In this document: positions 5,804-11,033 of the stretch, in pieces | How the letters are laid out: every line of letters begins with the position of its first letter | Position numbering within the stretch: position 1 is the stretch's first letter | Origin: Desulfovibrionaceae bacterium | GTDB lineage: Bacteria > Pseudomonadota > Gammaproteobacteria > Burkholderiales > Burkholderiaceae_C | Assembly (NCBI GenBank): GCA_009778355.1 | Contig: WRJY01000284.1 | Coordinates: 1-11,033, forward strand | Length of the DNA stretch: 11,033 nt | Direction: 5' to 3' | Made by a program: the position numbers and the translations under genes | The notes under the pieces: model-generated | Database searches by the model: none | The model's input: only the letters and a program-made list of their open reading frames with translations | What the model was told of the DNA's origin: nothing

Positions 5804-6214
5804 ATGGACGAGAAAGCGGAATTCGCCGAGCGGTTGCGCGGCGCCATGACCCGGGCTGGCTACGCCCTGCGGCCTGTGGTGTTGGAGCGTGAGTTCAATA
5901 CGCGCTATTGGGGCCGCTCAGTCACCTTGCAGGCTGCGCGGCGGTGGCTGCGTGGCGAGGCGATTCCGGCGCAAGACAAGGTGCAGGTGCTGGCCGAATG
6001 GCTCAAGATCGAACCGGAGGTGCTGCGCTTTGGCGAGGCGGTACGCAAGTCGGTGCGGGCCTATCGTCAGCGGTGGGGGGAGGGCGTTGGCTCTCTGGAG
6101 CGCGAGGCTTTTGACGCCTTTTTGCAGTTACCCGCGCCGCAGCGCAAGATCGTGCGCGAGGTGATCCTGACCTTTGCGCAGGTGTATGGCAAGGAGCAGG
6201 AGACGGCTTCCTGA
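5804..6214 (+). CDS. Small HTH (XRE-like) transcriptional regulator
   Basis: A 136-residue protein. Residues about 28-70 (LEREFNTRYWGRSVT, LQAARRWLRGEAIPAQDK, VQVLAEWLKI) form a helix-turn-helix of the phage-repressor type, as in a group of small beta-proteobacterial regulators. The C-terminal half (VRAYRQRWGEG to LTFAQVY) is helical and probably dimerises. The start at 5804 fits the family N-terminus, although no ribosome site is visible, so a leaderless or weakly translated mRNA is possible. It is divergent from the broken mod gene and may have controlled it, in the manner of controller proteins in restriction systems; that is inference. GC content is that of the flanking chromosome and the gene is intact. 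Confidence 0.75.
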   Translation: MDEKAEFAERLRGAMTRAGYALRPVVLEREFNTRYWGRSVTLQAARRWLRGEAIPAQDKVQVLAEWLKIEPEVLRFGEAVRKSVRAYRQRWGEGVGSLEREAFDAFLQLPAPQRKIVREVILTFAQVYGKEQETAS

Positions 6215-6223
6215 GCGCACGCA

Positions 6224-6248
6224 CTCCCAGCTTGGCTGAGGCTGGGAG
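6224..6248. terminator. Hairpin after the HTH gene
   Basis: CTCCCAGC (6224-6231) pairs perfectly with GCTGGGAG (6241-6248) around a 9-base loop, ten bases beyond the stop of the regulator and 13 bases beyond the stop of the opposing beta-helix-like remnant. No T-tract follows on either strand, so termination is plausible but unproven; it could serve both convergent genes. Confidence 0.45.
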
Positions 6249-6261
6249 AGTGGAGCCAGAC

Positions 6262-6618
6262 TCAATTCACGCTGTTGGGCGTACCAGCAGCGTAGCGTGC
6301 CTTGGCGGGCAAGGTGTGGGTGGCGCCGGTGGCGGGGTCAACCCAGGGCCAGGGGTTGTTGCCGAAGAAGGCGGGCTTGCTGGCGCGGTAGCACGAGTCG
6401 GGCAGGGGGGCCGCGGTGGCGCGGGTCAGCCAGGTTTGCTTGCCGGGCAGGGTGTCCCAGTTGCCGTCGCGCACCGCCGTTTTGGCGACGTTGGGGTCGG
6501 TGGTGTAGGGTACGATGGGGTTCCTGCCGAGCAGCCAGATGGCGGACGGGTGCTGCGTCCAGTCGGCGGAGTCGTCGGCGTAGCCGTTGGCGGCGGTGGC
6601 GATGCCGGGCGCGCCGTT
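6262..6618 (-). pseudogene. 3' remnant of a secreted beta-helix-like protein
   Basis: The last 118 codons of a minus-strand frame read NGAPGIATAANGY, WTQHPSAIWLLGRNPIVPYT, DGNWDTLPGKQTWL and KPAFFGNNPWPWVDP, ending AKARYAAGTPNSVN. This pattern is familiar from the C-termini of large secreted proteins with right-handed beta-helix repeats, where a PAFFG.NPWPW.DP.TG segment closes the protein. Everything upstream is missing: the open frame continues only as antisense of cbpA, with no family resemblance, and the 51 bases between are the cbpA leader. I conclude the 5' part was deleted. The family name is a moderate-confidence recollection. Confidence 0.5.
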
Positions 6619-6669
6619 TTTTTCCCATGAAACTGGCGTTGCTCGGCTGCACGCCTGAAAATCGCTTCC

Positions 6670-7668
6670 ATGCAATTCAAGGACTACTACCAGATTCTGG
6701 GCGTGGACAAGGCCGCGTCCCAGGATGACGTGAAGAAGGCTTACCGCAAGCTGGCCCGCAAGTACCACCCGGACGTCAGCAAGGAGGCCGACGCCGCCCG
6801 GCTGATGGCCGAGGTCAACGAGGCCAACGAGGTGCTGGGCGACCCCGAAAAGCGCGCCGCCTACGACGTCGTGGGCGCGCAGGCTTGGGCCGCCGGCGCG
6901 CGCTCGGGCGATGACGTGCGCCCGCCGCCGGGCTGGAATTCGGGCTACGAATACAGCGGCGGCGCGCGCGGCTTTGGCGGCGGCGAGGGCGATTTCAGCG
7001 AGTTCTTCGAGCAGATGTTCGGCCACGCGCGTTCCGGCGGCGGCGCTGGCGCGCGCCGCGCGCACGCTGGCGGCGCGCAGGCGCAAATGCGCGGCGAGGA
7101 CCGCCACGCCCGCATCGAGTTGGACCTGATCGACGCCTACCACGGCGCCGAGCGCGCCATTACCCTGCGCGGCGCCAGGCTCGACGGGCAGGGCCATGTG
7201 GCGCCGGAGGATCGCACGCTGCAAGTGAAGATACCGCAGGGCGTGAAGGAGGGGCAGATGATCCGCCTGGCCGGGCAGGGCGGCCCTGGTTTTGGCGGCG
7301 CGGCGGCGGGCGATTTGTTTCTGGAGGTGCGCCTGCGGCCCGACCCGCGCTGGCGCGTCGATGGCCGTGACGTGACGCTGAAACTGCGCGTCGCGCCCTG
7401 GGAGGCGGCCCTGGGCGGCAGCGCCCGGGTTGGCACGCCCGACGGCAAGACGGTGGAAGTGACCGTGCCCGCCGGTTCCGGCGCGGGCCGCCGGCTGCGC
7501 CTGAAGGGGCGCGGCATTCCGTTCGGCGCCGCGCCGGGCGATCTGTACCTGGAGCTCGAAATCGCCGTGCCGGGCGCCATCACGCCCGAGCAAAAAGCCG
7601 CCTGGCAGGCGCTGGCCGCCAGCTATCCGGGGTTTGATCCGCGCATTAAACCTGGAAACGGCAGTTGA
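6670..7668 (+). CDS. cbpA: Curved-DNA-binding protein / DnaJ-like co-chaperone CbpA
   Basis: A 332-residue type II J-protein. The J-domain (1-67) has YYQILGV, KAYRKLARKYHPD with HPD at 33-35, and NEANEVLGDPEKRAAYD. A Gly-rich linker (about 68-135) follows, then two C-terminal beta domains (about 145-222 and 223-302) with KIPQGVKEGQMIRL and LRLKGRGIP. There is not a single cysteine, so the DnaJ zinc finger is absent, as in CbpA. It stimulates DnaK and, in E. coli, binds nucleoid DNA in stationary phase; CbpM inhibits it. The start lacks a good ribosome site but matches the family. The last seven residues (IKPGNGS) are encoded inside a repeat element, so the original C-terminus has been replaced. 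Confidence 0.92.
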   Translation: MQFKDYYQILGVDKAASQDDVKKAYRKLARKYHPDVSKEADAARLMAEVNEANEVLGDPEKRAAYDVVGAQAWAAGARSGDDVRPPPGWNSGYEYSGGARGFGGGEGDFSEFFEQMFGHARSGGGAGARRAHAGGAQAQMRGEDRHARIELDLIDAYHGAERAITLRGARLDGQGHVAPEDRTLQVKIPQGVKEGQMIRLAGQGGPGFGGAAAGDLFLEVRLRPDPRWRVDGRDVTLKLRVAPWEAALGGSARVGTPDGKTVEVTVPAGSGAGRRLRLKGRGIPFGAAPGDLYLELEIAVPGAITPEQKAAWQALAASYPGFDPRIKPGNGS

Positions 7669-7891
7669 CCGCTTGCAACCTTTACAAAACTCGTATGGAT
7701 ATTGACCTTTGGAACTTCGCTGAAGCTCACTATTGGGGTGAAAGCGCTACGCACTCGCCAGCGCCGCGCTCGGCGCGTCATGCGGCGTTGCTCGTCCTTG
7801 CAGGCGGTAGCCTGCCGCGTCCTCGCGCCTTGCCTGGCACGCCGATCACGACACTGGCGAGCGCGTTCAACTGCCGTTTCCAGGTTAAATG
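7644..7891. repeat. Repeat element with 29-bp terminal inverted repeats
   Basis: The arm at 7644-7672 (containing CCTGGAAACGGCAGTTGA) is the reverse complement of 7863-7891 with two mismatches in 29. The interior of about 190 bases has further palindromes, including the perfect GCAGGC-GGTA-GCCTGC at 7800-7815 and ACTCGCCAG near 7752 against CTGGCGAGC near 7854. There is no transposase; the open frames inside look like by-products. It overlaps the last codons and stop of cbpA. I infer a small non-autonomous, MITE-like or REP-type element. Confidence 0.65.
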
Positions 7892-7899
7892 ATCCCCCC

Positions 7900-8030
7900 A
7901 GTCTCCACTCGCTGCGCGATGTTTCGCCTCCCCCTCAAGGGGCGCGCCCACTGGCCGGGGGAACCCCGGCCACGGGCGCCTTGGGGCGGCCTGCTCCGCG
8001 GCCATTTGTTTCGGCCATGTGTCGCGGATG
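7900..8030. repeat. GC-rich palindromic intergenic repeat
   Basis: A perfect 9-bp stem, TGGCCGGGG (7952-7960) and CCCCGGCCA (7964-7972) with a 3-base loop, sits inside an outer imperfect stem: CCCC..AAGG...CGCCC at 7931-7949 against GGGCGCCTTGGGG at 7974-7986. The flanks (CACTCGCTGCGCG on the left, GGGCGGCCTGCTCCGCGGCC on the right) have the look of repeats found between genes in Comamonadaceae. It follows the previous element directly, and together they fill the cbpA-cbpM gap. No gene is supported here. Confidence 0.5.
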
Positions 8031-8055
8031 ACGCGGCGCGTCATGGATAACTGAA

Positions 8056-8367
8056 ATGAGTCCTTCCCCCATTACCTTGTCCGCCGAACTGGTCGAGCTG
8101 CTGGACGATGCCGCGCTGACGCTGGGCGAGTTGGCGCGCTGCTGCCGCGTCACGCCCGAATGGGTGCGCGCGCACGTGGCAGCCGGCGTGATCGAGCCTT
8201 TGCCGGGCGGCGTTGCCGCCGAATGGCGCTTTGCCGGCGCCACGCTGACGCGCGTGCGCCGCATCGCGCATCTCGAAACCGCCTTCGACGCCGACCCGCA
8301 ACTGGCTGCGCTGACGACCGACCTGATGGAAGAGGTCGCCCGTCTGCGCTGCCGGTTGATGCCGTGA
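8056..8367 (+). CDS. cbpM: Chaperone modulator CbpM (MerR-like)
   Basis: A 103-residue protein with a MerR-type winged-helix start: LTLGELARCCRVTPEWVRAHVAAGVIEPL, then WRFAGATLTRVRRIAHLETAFD and a helical tail (LTTDLMEEVARLRCRL). Size and pattern match CbpM, which binds the J-domain of CbpA and blocks its stimulation of DnaK. The two genes are normally adjacent and co-expressed. Here cbpM lies 387 bases beyond the cbpA stop, behind two palindromic repeats, so it may have reduced or independent expression. No strong ribosome site is visible before the ATG. It is convergent with the acylase gene, 27 bases away. Confidence 0.85.
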   Translation: MSPSPITLSAELVELLDDAALTLGELARCCRVTPEWVRAHVAAGVIEPLPGGVAAEWRFAGATLTRVRRIAHLETAFDADPQLAALTTDLMEEVARLRCRLMP

Positions 8368-8368
8368 A

Positions 8369-8381
8369 GCCGGCGACCGGC
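8369..8381. terminator. Hairpin between cbpM and the acylase gene
   Basis: GCCGG (8369-8373) and CCGGC (8377-8381) form a short perfect stem with a 3-base loop in the 27-base gap between convergent stop codons. A bidirectional terminator would fit, but there is no T-tract. Confidence 0.3.
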
Positions 8382-8394
8382 GCAGGCTGGCTCG

Positions 8395-10872
8395 TCACTC
8401 GCTGATGGTGGTTGTTTTCAGCGCTGGATCGTTTGCGATCTCGGCCTCCGAGAACGGCACTTTGTTCCACTCGCCGGCGCTGTAGGCGCGGGTGTAATCG
8501 TCGTTGTGCGGCGAAGCCGGGTCATCTGACAGCGAGAAGGTCAGGAAGGTATAGGCCTCCACGCCGCCATCGGGGAAACGCACCACCTGCATGTAGCTGT
8601 TGCCGTTGGGGTCGTTGTCCATGGTGTAGCCGCCCTGATCCAGTGGGTTGTCCGAGCAGGAAACGGTGAAGTAGCCCTGGCTGCCGCAGCCGCCGTACAG
8701 CGGTATTTTCTGGCCGCTGCGGGTGGCGAAAAGGTATTCGCCGCGCTGCGCGTCCAGTGCGTAGCCGCTGGCTTGCACCCGCAATACCGCGGCGGCCAGC
8801 GCCTGCTGCAACAGGGCGGTGAGGTCAGCGCCGGTTTTCAGGTCGCGCGGGGTGTTGATTGGGTCGCTCGCGCTGAAGGGTACCTGGTACAGCGATTCGG
8901 CTGGAATCGCGGATGCGCGCGTCCAGAACTCGTCCCATATGTGCGCGCCGCGCGAGGTGCGGGCGCCGGTGTTGTCCCAGGCGCGCAGTACCGCGCAGGC
9001 GTCCGCCGGGTCCACGGTCTGGGCCGCGCCGTCAGGGGCCGGGATCGACTTGGACGCGCACACCCTGTCGAGCGCCTGATCCTTGAACAGCTCGGCGGTG
9101 TACACGCGGCTGTTGAGCACCATGCGGCGCACGGTGTCGCTGGTTGCCTTGTTGCCGTCGTAGCCATCGGCGCCGGCCAGCCGGCCCTGCGCCAGCAGGT
9201 TGCCCAGGCGGGTGCGAAAGCTCACCGCCTCGGTGCCCGCCGGGCCGAGGATGTCCGGGTAGCCGGTCAGCGGTTCGGACGGGTTCACGAGCCAATAGCT
9301 GTCGTTCATGTTGGCGACGTAGTCCTCGCGCATCAGGCTGGGCAGGCGCGAGGGGCCGATGGCGCCTTTCTGTACCGAGTCGGGGTCGCTTTGCCAGTTG
9401 CAAGCGCTGCGCGAGCCGTCCATGACCGGCACGCGCGGCAACGCGGCGCCGAGCGCCGCGCCCAGCGCGGTGCCGCAACTGGCCAGTTGGGCCGGCGGCG
9501 CGTTGGGGATGGCGCCGATGTCCGCGTACCACGCCTTGGCGCTGCCGCGGCCCACGGCCACGGTGTTGACCCATGGAATGGCCGCTTCTTCGCGCTGGAT
9601 GGCGATGAAATCATCGAGTGACTTGGCCTGGTTCCAGCGCTGCCAGTTGCGGAACAGGCGGAAGTTGCCGCCGTTGATGTCGCGGATCGCGAAGGCGGTG
9701 GTCTGGCTCCAGGCCAGCGCCGGGCTGAGCGCGCCGAGGTTGACCATGGGGCCGTACTCGGTCTCGTACAGCGTGCGCGTTACCGGCGACAGGGCGCCGT
9801 TGGACTGGAGCGTCTGCACCGTGATGTCGCGCGCCTTCATCTTCACGGACTGGCCGTCGCGCATATAGCTGGTCGGGTCGCCGGCTGCCAGCGTGAGCTG
9901 AAAGAAGCCGAAGCGGCGCGCGGTGGAAACCGTGTGGCTCCAGGCGACGTTGTCATTGAAGCCGATCAGGATCACCGGGATGCCGAGAAACGAAGAGCCG
10001 CTGACGTTGAGGGCGCCCGGAATGGTCAGTTGCGCCTGGTAGAACCGGTCGGGGCCGCGCCAGTACCAGTGCGGATTGCCGAACAGCAGCGGGCTGCTGT
10101 CGCCGGTGGCGGCGGTGCCGAAGCCGATCATGTTGCTGCCCACGCCTTCATGGCCGCCGACCTGGAATTCGGGCAAGTCGATCGGCCCGATGGCCAGTTG
10201 GGTGGCCTTGGCCGCGCGGCGGTTCAATGCCACGGGCGGCGACGCCGCTGGCGCGATGGCATTGGCGATGTTGGGCACGAAGTTGCTGTAGCCGCCGGCG
10301 AAATTGGCCTCGTACATGCGGCGAAAGAGGTCTTCGCTGGTGATCGGCGCTACCCAGGCTTCGTTGCGGCAGGCGGTATGCGCGCCCGCGTCGCCGCCGG
10401 CCTTGATCTCGCGCACGTAGCGGTTGTAGCCAGCCGTGAAGCCATCGACCAGCGACTTCAGCGTGTCCGGCTGTGCCGCGATCAGCGTCTTGATCGCGTC
10501 GTCGTTGAGCACATGGCGATGGAAGAAATCGGAGTCGATGTTCCTTGGCCGGCCTATGGTGCCGGAAAACGGAATCAGCGCGTCGCCGCCGAAATACTGC
10601 GACCGCTCGCCCCGGTACGTGAGAAAGGCGTTGGCCAGGGTGCACAGATCGTCCTGCGCTTGCGCGTAGCCGTAGCCGTAGCCCACGCCGCCCCAGTCGT
10701 CGGCCTTGATGTGCGGGATGCCCATGCCGGTGCGCCGGATTTCGGCCTTGTAAGCGGGCGTGGCTTGGGAGGTGTCGCTGCCGCCATCGCCGCCGCAGGC
10801 GGTGACCAGGGCCGCCGTGGCGAGCGCCAGCGCCGACACCGGCGCCCAGCCGCATGAAGAGGAAAATCGCAT
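8395..10872 (-). CDS. Penicillin acylase-family (PvdQ-like) lipoprotein acylase
   Basis: An 825-residue Ntn-hydrolase precursor. The N-terminus is a lipoprotein signal: hydrophobic stretch then ALVTAC, with lipidated Cys26 followed by Gly, favouring the outer membrane. The start has AGGAG upstream. Autocleavage is expected at Gly245-Ser246 (HEGVGSN), freeing Ser246 as nucleophile. Relative to it, His268 (GNPHW) is at beta-23 and Val315 (WSHTV) at beta-70, the same spacing as PvdQ; Asn521 or Asn523 (VANMNDSYW) is the likely oxyanion-hole residue. RFYQAQLTIPGALNVSGSS also follows the acyl-homoserine-lactone and aculeacin/lipopeptide acylase pattern. The family hydrolyses amide bonds of acylated substrates in the periplasm: AHL signals, siderophore precursors or lipopeptides. 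The substrate here is undetermined. It stands alone, convergent with cbpM. Confidence 0.9.
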   Translation of the reverse strand: MRFSSSCGWAPVSALALATAALVTACGGDGGSDTSQATPAYKAEIRRTGMGIPHIKADDWGGVGYGYGYAQAQDDLCTLANAFLTYRGERSQYFGGDALIPFSGTIGRPRNIDSDFFHRHVLNDDAIKTLIAAQPDTLKSLVDGFTAGYNRYVREIKAGGDAGAHTACRNEAWVAPITSEDLFRRMYEANFAGGYSNFVPNIANAIAPAASPPVALNRRAAKATQLAIGPIDLPEFQVGGHEGVGSNMIGFGTAATGDSSPLLFGNPHWYWRGPDRFYQAQLTIPGALNVSGSSFLGIPVILIGFNDNVAWSHTVSTARRFGFFQLTLAAGDPTSYMRDGQSVKMKARDITVQTLQSNGALSPVTRTLYETEYGPMVNLGALSPALAWSQTTAFAIRDINGGNFRLFRNWQRWNQAKSLDDFIAIQREEAAIPWVNTVAVGRGSAKAWYADIGAIPNAPPAQLASCGTALGAALGAALPRVPVMDGSRSACNWQSDPDSVQKGAIGPSRLPSLMREDYVANMNDSYWLVNPSEPLTGYPDILGPAGTEAVSFRTRLGNLLAQGRLAGADGYDGNKATSDTVRRMVLNSRVYTAELFKDQALDRVCASKSIPAPDGAAQTVDPADACAVLRAWDNTGARTSRGAHIWDEFWTRASAIPAESLYQVPFSASDPINTPRDLKTGADLTALLQQALAAAVLRVQASGYALDAQRGEYLFATRSGQKIPLYGGCGSQGYFTVSCSDNPLDQGGYTMDNDPNGNSYMQVVRFPDGGVEAYTFLTFSLSDDPASPHNDDYTRAYSAGEWNKVPFSEAEIANDPALKTTTISE

Positions 10873-10919
10873 GTCTTGTCTCCTGTGAAAATGTGGCTCT
10901 CCTTGACGTAGCCACGGTC

Positions 10920-10948
10920 AGTATAGGAACACTACATGAAATTTGGAA
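10920..10948 (-). promoter_or_regulatory. Possible promoter of the acylase gene
   Basis: Read on the minus strand, TATACT (10920-10925) is a good -10 box about 48 bases before the acylase ATG. Seventeen bases upstream is TTCCAA (10943-10948), a poor -35. It overlaps the end of the partial frame to the right. Confidence 0.3.
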
Positions 10949-11033
10949 GGGGAGTCTTTTCCAACGAGGAATGAGCCTGGAGCCGGTACCGTGATTCCAA
11001 CGAGGTGTGAGCCTGAAAGGATCGCGGCCCGGG
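10932..11033 (-). CDS. Partial open frame with two 12-residue repeats, unidentified
   Basis: A minus-strand frame open from the window edge to a TAG at 10932, 33 residues, without a start inside the window. It reads FQAHTSLESRYRL then QAHSSLEKTPLPNFM: two copies of QAH(T/S)SLE spaced 12 residues apart. I do not recognise it. It could be the C-terminus of a real upstream gene, 59 bases before the acylase and on the same strand, or a chance reading of a 36-base DNA repeat. Confidence 0.25.
   Translation of the reverse strand, partial: PGPRSFQAHTSLESRYRLQAHSSLEKTPLPNFM
10959..11015. repeat. Two copies of a 36-base-period direct repeat
   Basis: TTCCAACGAGGAATGAGCCTG at 10959-10979 recurs as TTCCAACGAGGTGTGAGCCTG at 10995-11015, 19 of 21 bases identical, separated by 15 unrelated bases. 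The array may continue past the edge. The period is a multiple of three and stays open on the minus strand. Confidence 0.6.

Noticed and set aside
6262..7593. 443-codon open frame on the minus strand
   Set aside because: Only its last 118 codons resemble a protein family; the rest is the antisense of cbpA, a normal effect of high GC.
7673..7862. Possible tRNA or structured RNA in the repeat interior
   Set aside because: The stems do not form a cloverleaf and no T-loop or anticodon arm pattern is visible; the palindromes fit a repeat element better.
7665..8031. Short open frames in the cbpA-cbpM gap
   Set aside because: They run across inverted repeats and palindromes on both strands; none has a ribosome site or recognisable sequence.
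9934..10857. 307-codon open frame on the plus strand, and another at 8773-9621
   Set aside because: Both are antisense to the acylase, which has clear catalytic motifs; their Ala/Gly/Val-rich translations show no domain.
10959..11015. Possible CRISPR array
   Set aside because: Two 21-base copies with only 15 bases between them: too short a spacer and too few units; the palindromic ends typical of CRISPR repeats are absent.

Overview
The flanking genes are GC-rich and have the codon use and repertoire of a beta-proteobacterium, most likely Burkholderiales/Comamonadaceae (Acidovorax- or Verminephrobacter-like): cbpA with cbpM, a UspA-type stress protein, a ParD-like/RelE toxin-antitoxin pair and a PvdQ-type acylase. 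This assignment rests on protein resemblance and on dispersed palindromic repeats of a style I associate with that group; no rRNA or tRNA is present to confirm it.

Layout. Positions 1-344 hold no gene, only two long imperfect hairpins, a REP-like palindrome and a terminator-like hairpin. 345-782 (minus) encodes a universal stress protein. 952-1475 (plus) is a two-gene toxin-antitoxin operon with palindromes in its upstream region. 1482-5705 (minus) appears to be the two ends of one type III-like adenine DNA methyltransferase (mod): the 3' end lies at 1482-1652 and the 5' end at about 5232-5705. Most of the coding capacity between them is an AT-rich, foreign-looking block. That block carries a two-domain glycosyltransferase broken by a one-base frameshift in an A5 tract, a SAM-dependent methyltransferase with an N-terminal Cys4 motif, an IS5-type transposase remnant, and the 3' remnant of a second methyltransferase. 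5804-6214 (plus) is a small HTH regulator divergent from mod.

6262-6618 (minus) is the 3' remnant of a probable secreted beta-helix-like protein. 6670-7668 is cbpA (a DnaJ-like co-chaperone lacking the zinc finger) and 8056-8367 is cbpM, its modulator. The usually adjacent pair is separated by nearly 390 bp of palindromic repeat DNA, which also supplies the last codons of cbpA. 8395-10872 (minus) encodes a large lipoprotein acylase of the Ntn-hydrolase class with a recognisable catalytic set. An unidentified open frame with two 12-residue repeats runs off the right edge.

Interpretation. This looks like an accessory region worn down by insertion, deletion and repeat spread. A defence gene was destroyed, a surface-glycan cassette was gained and has partly decayed, and a small toxin-antitoxin module sits where the restriction partner of mod would be expected. 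I see no clear-cut new system. The leads most worth testing are the A5-tract frameshift in the two-domain glycosyltransferase, the disrupted mod, and the repeat element inserted between cbpA and cbpM.
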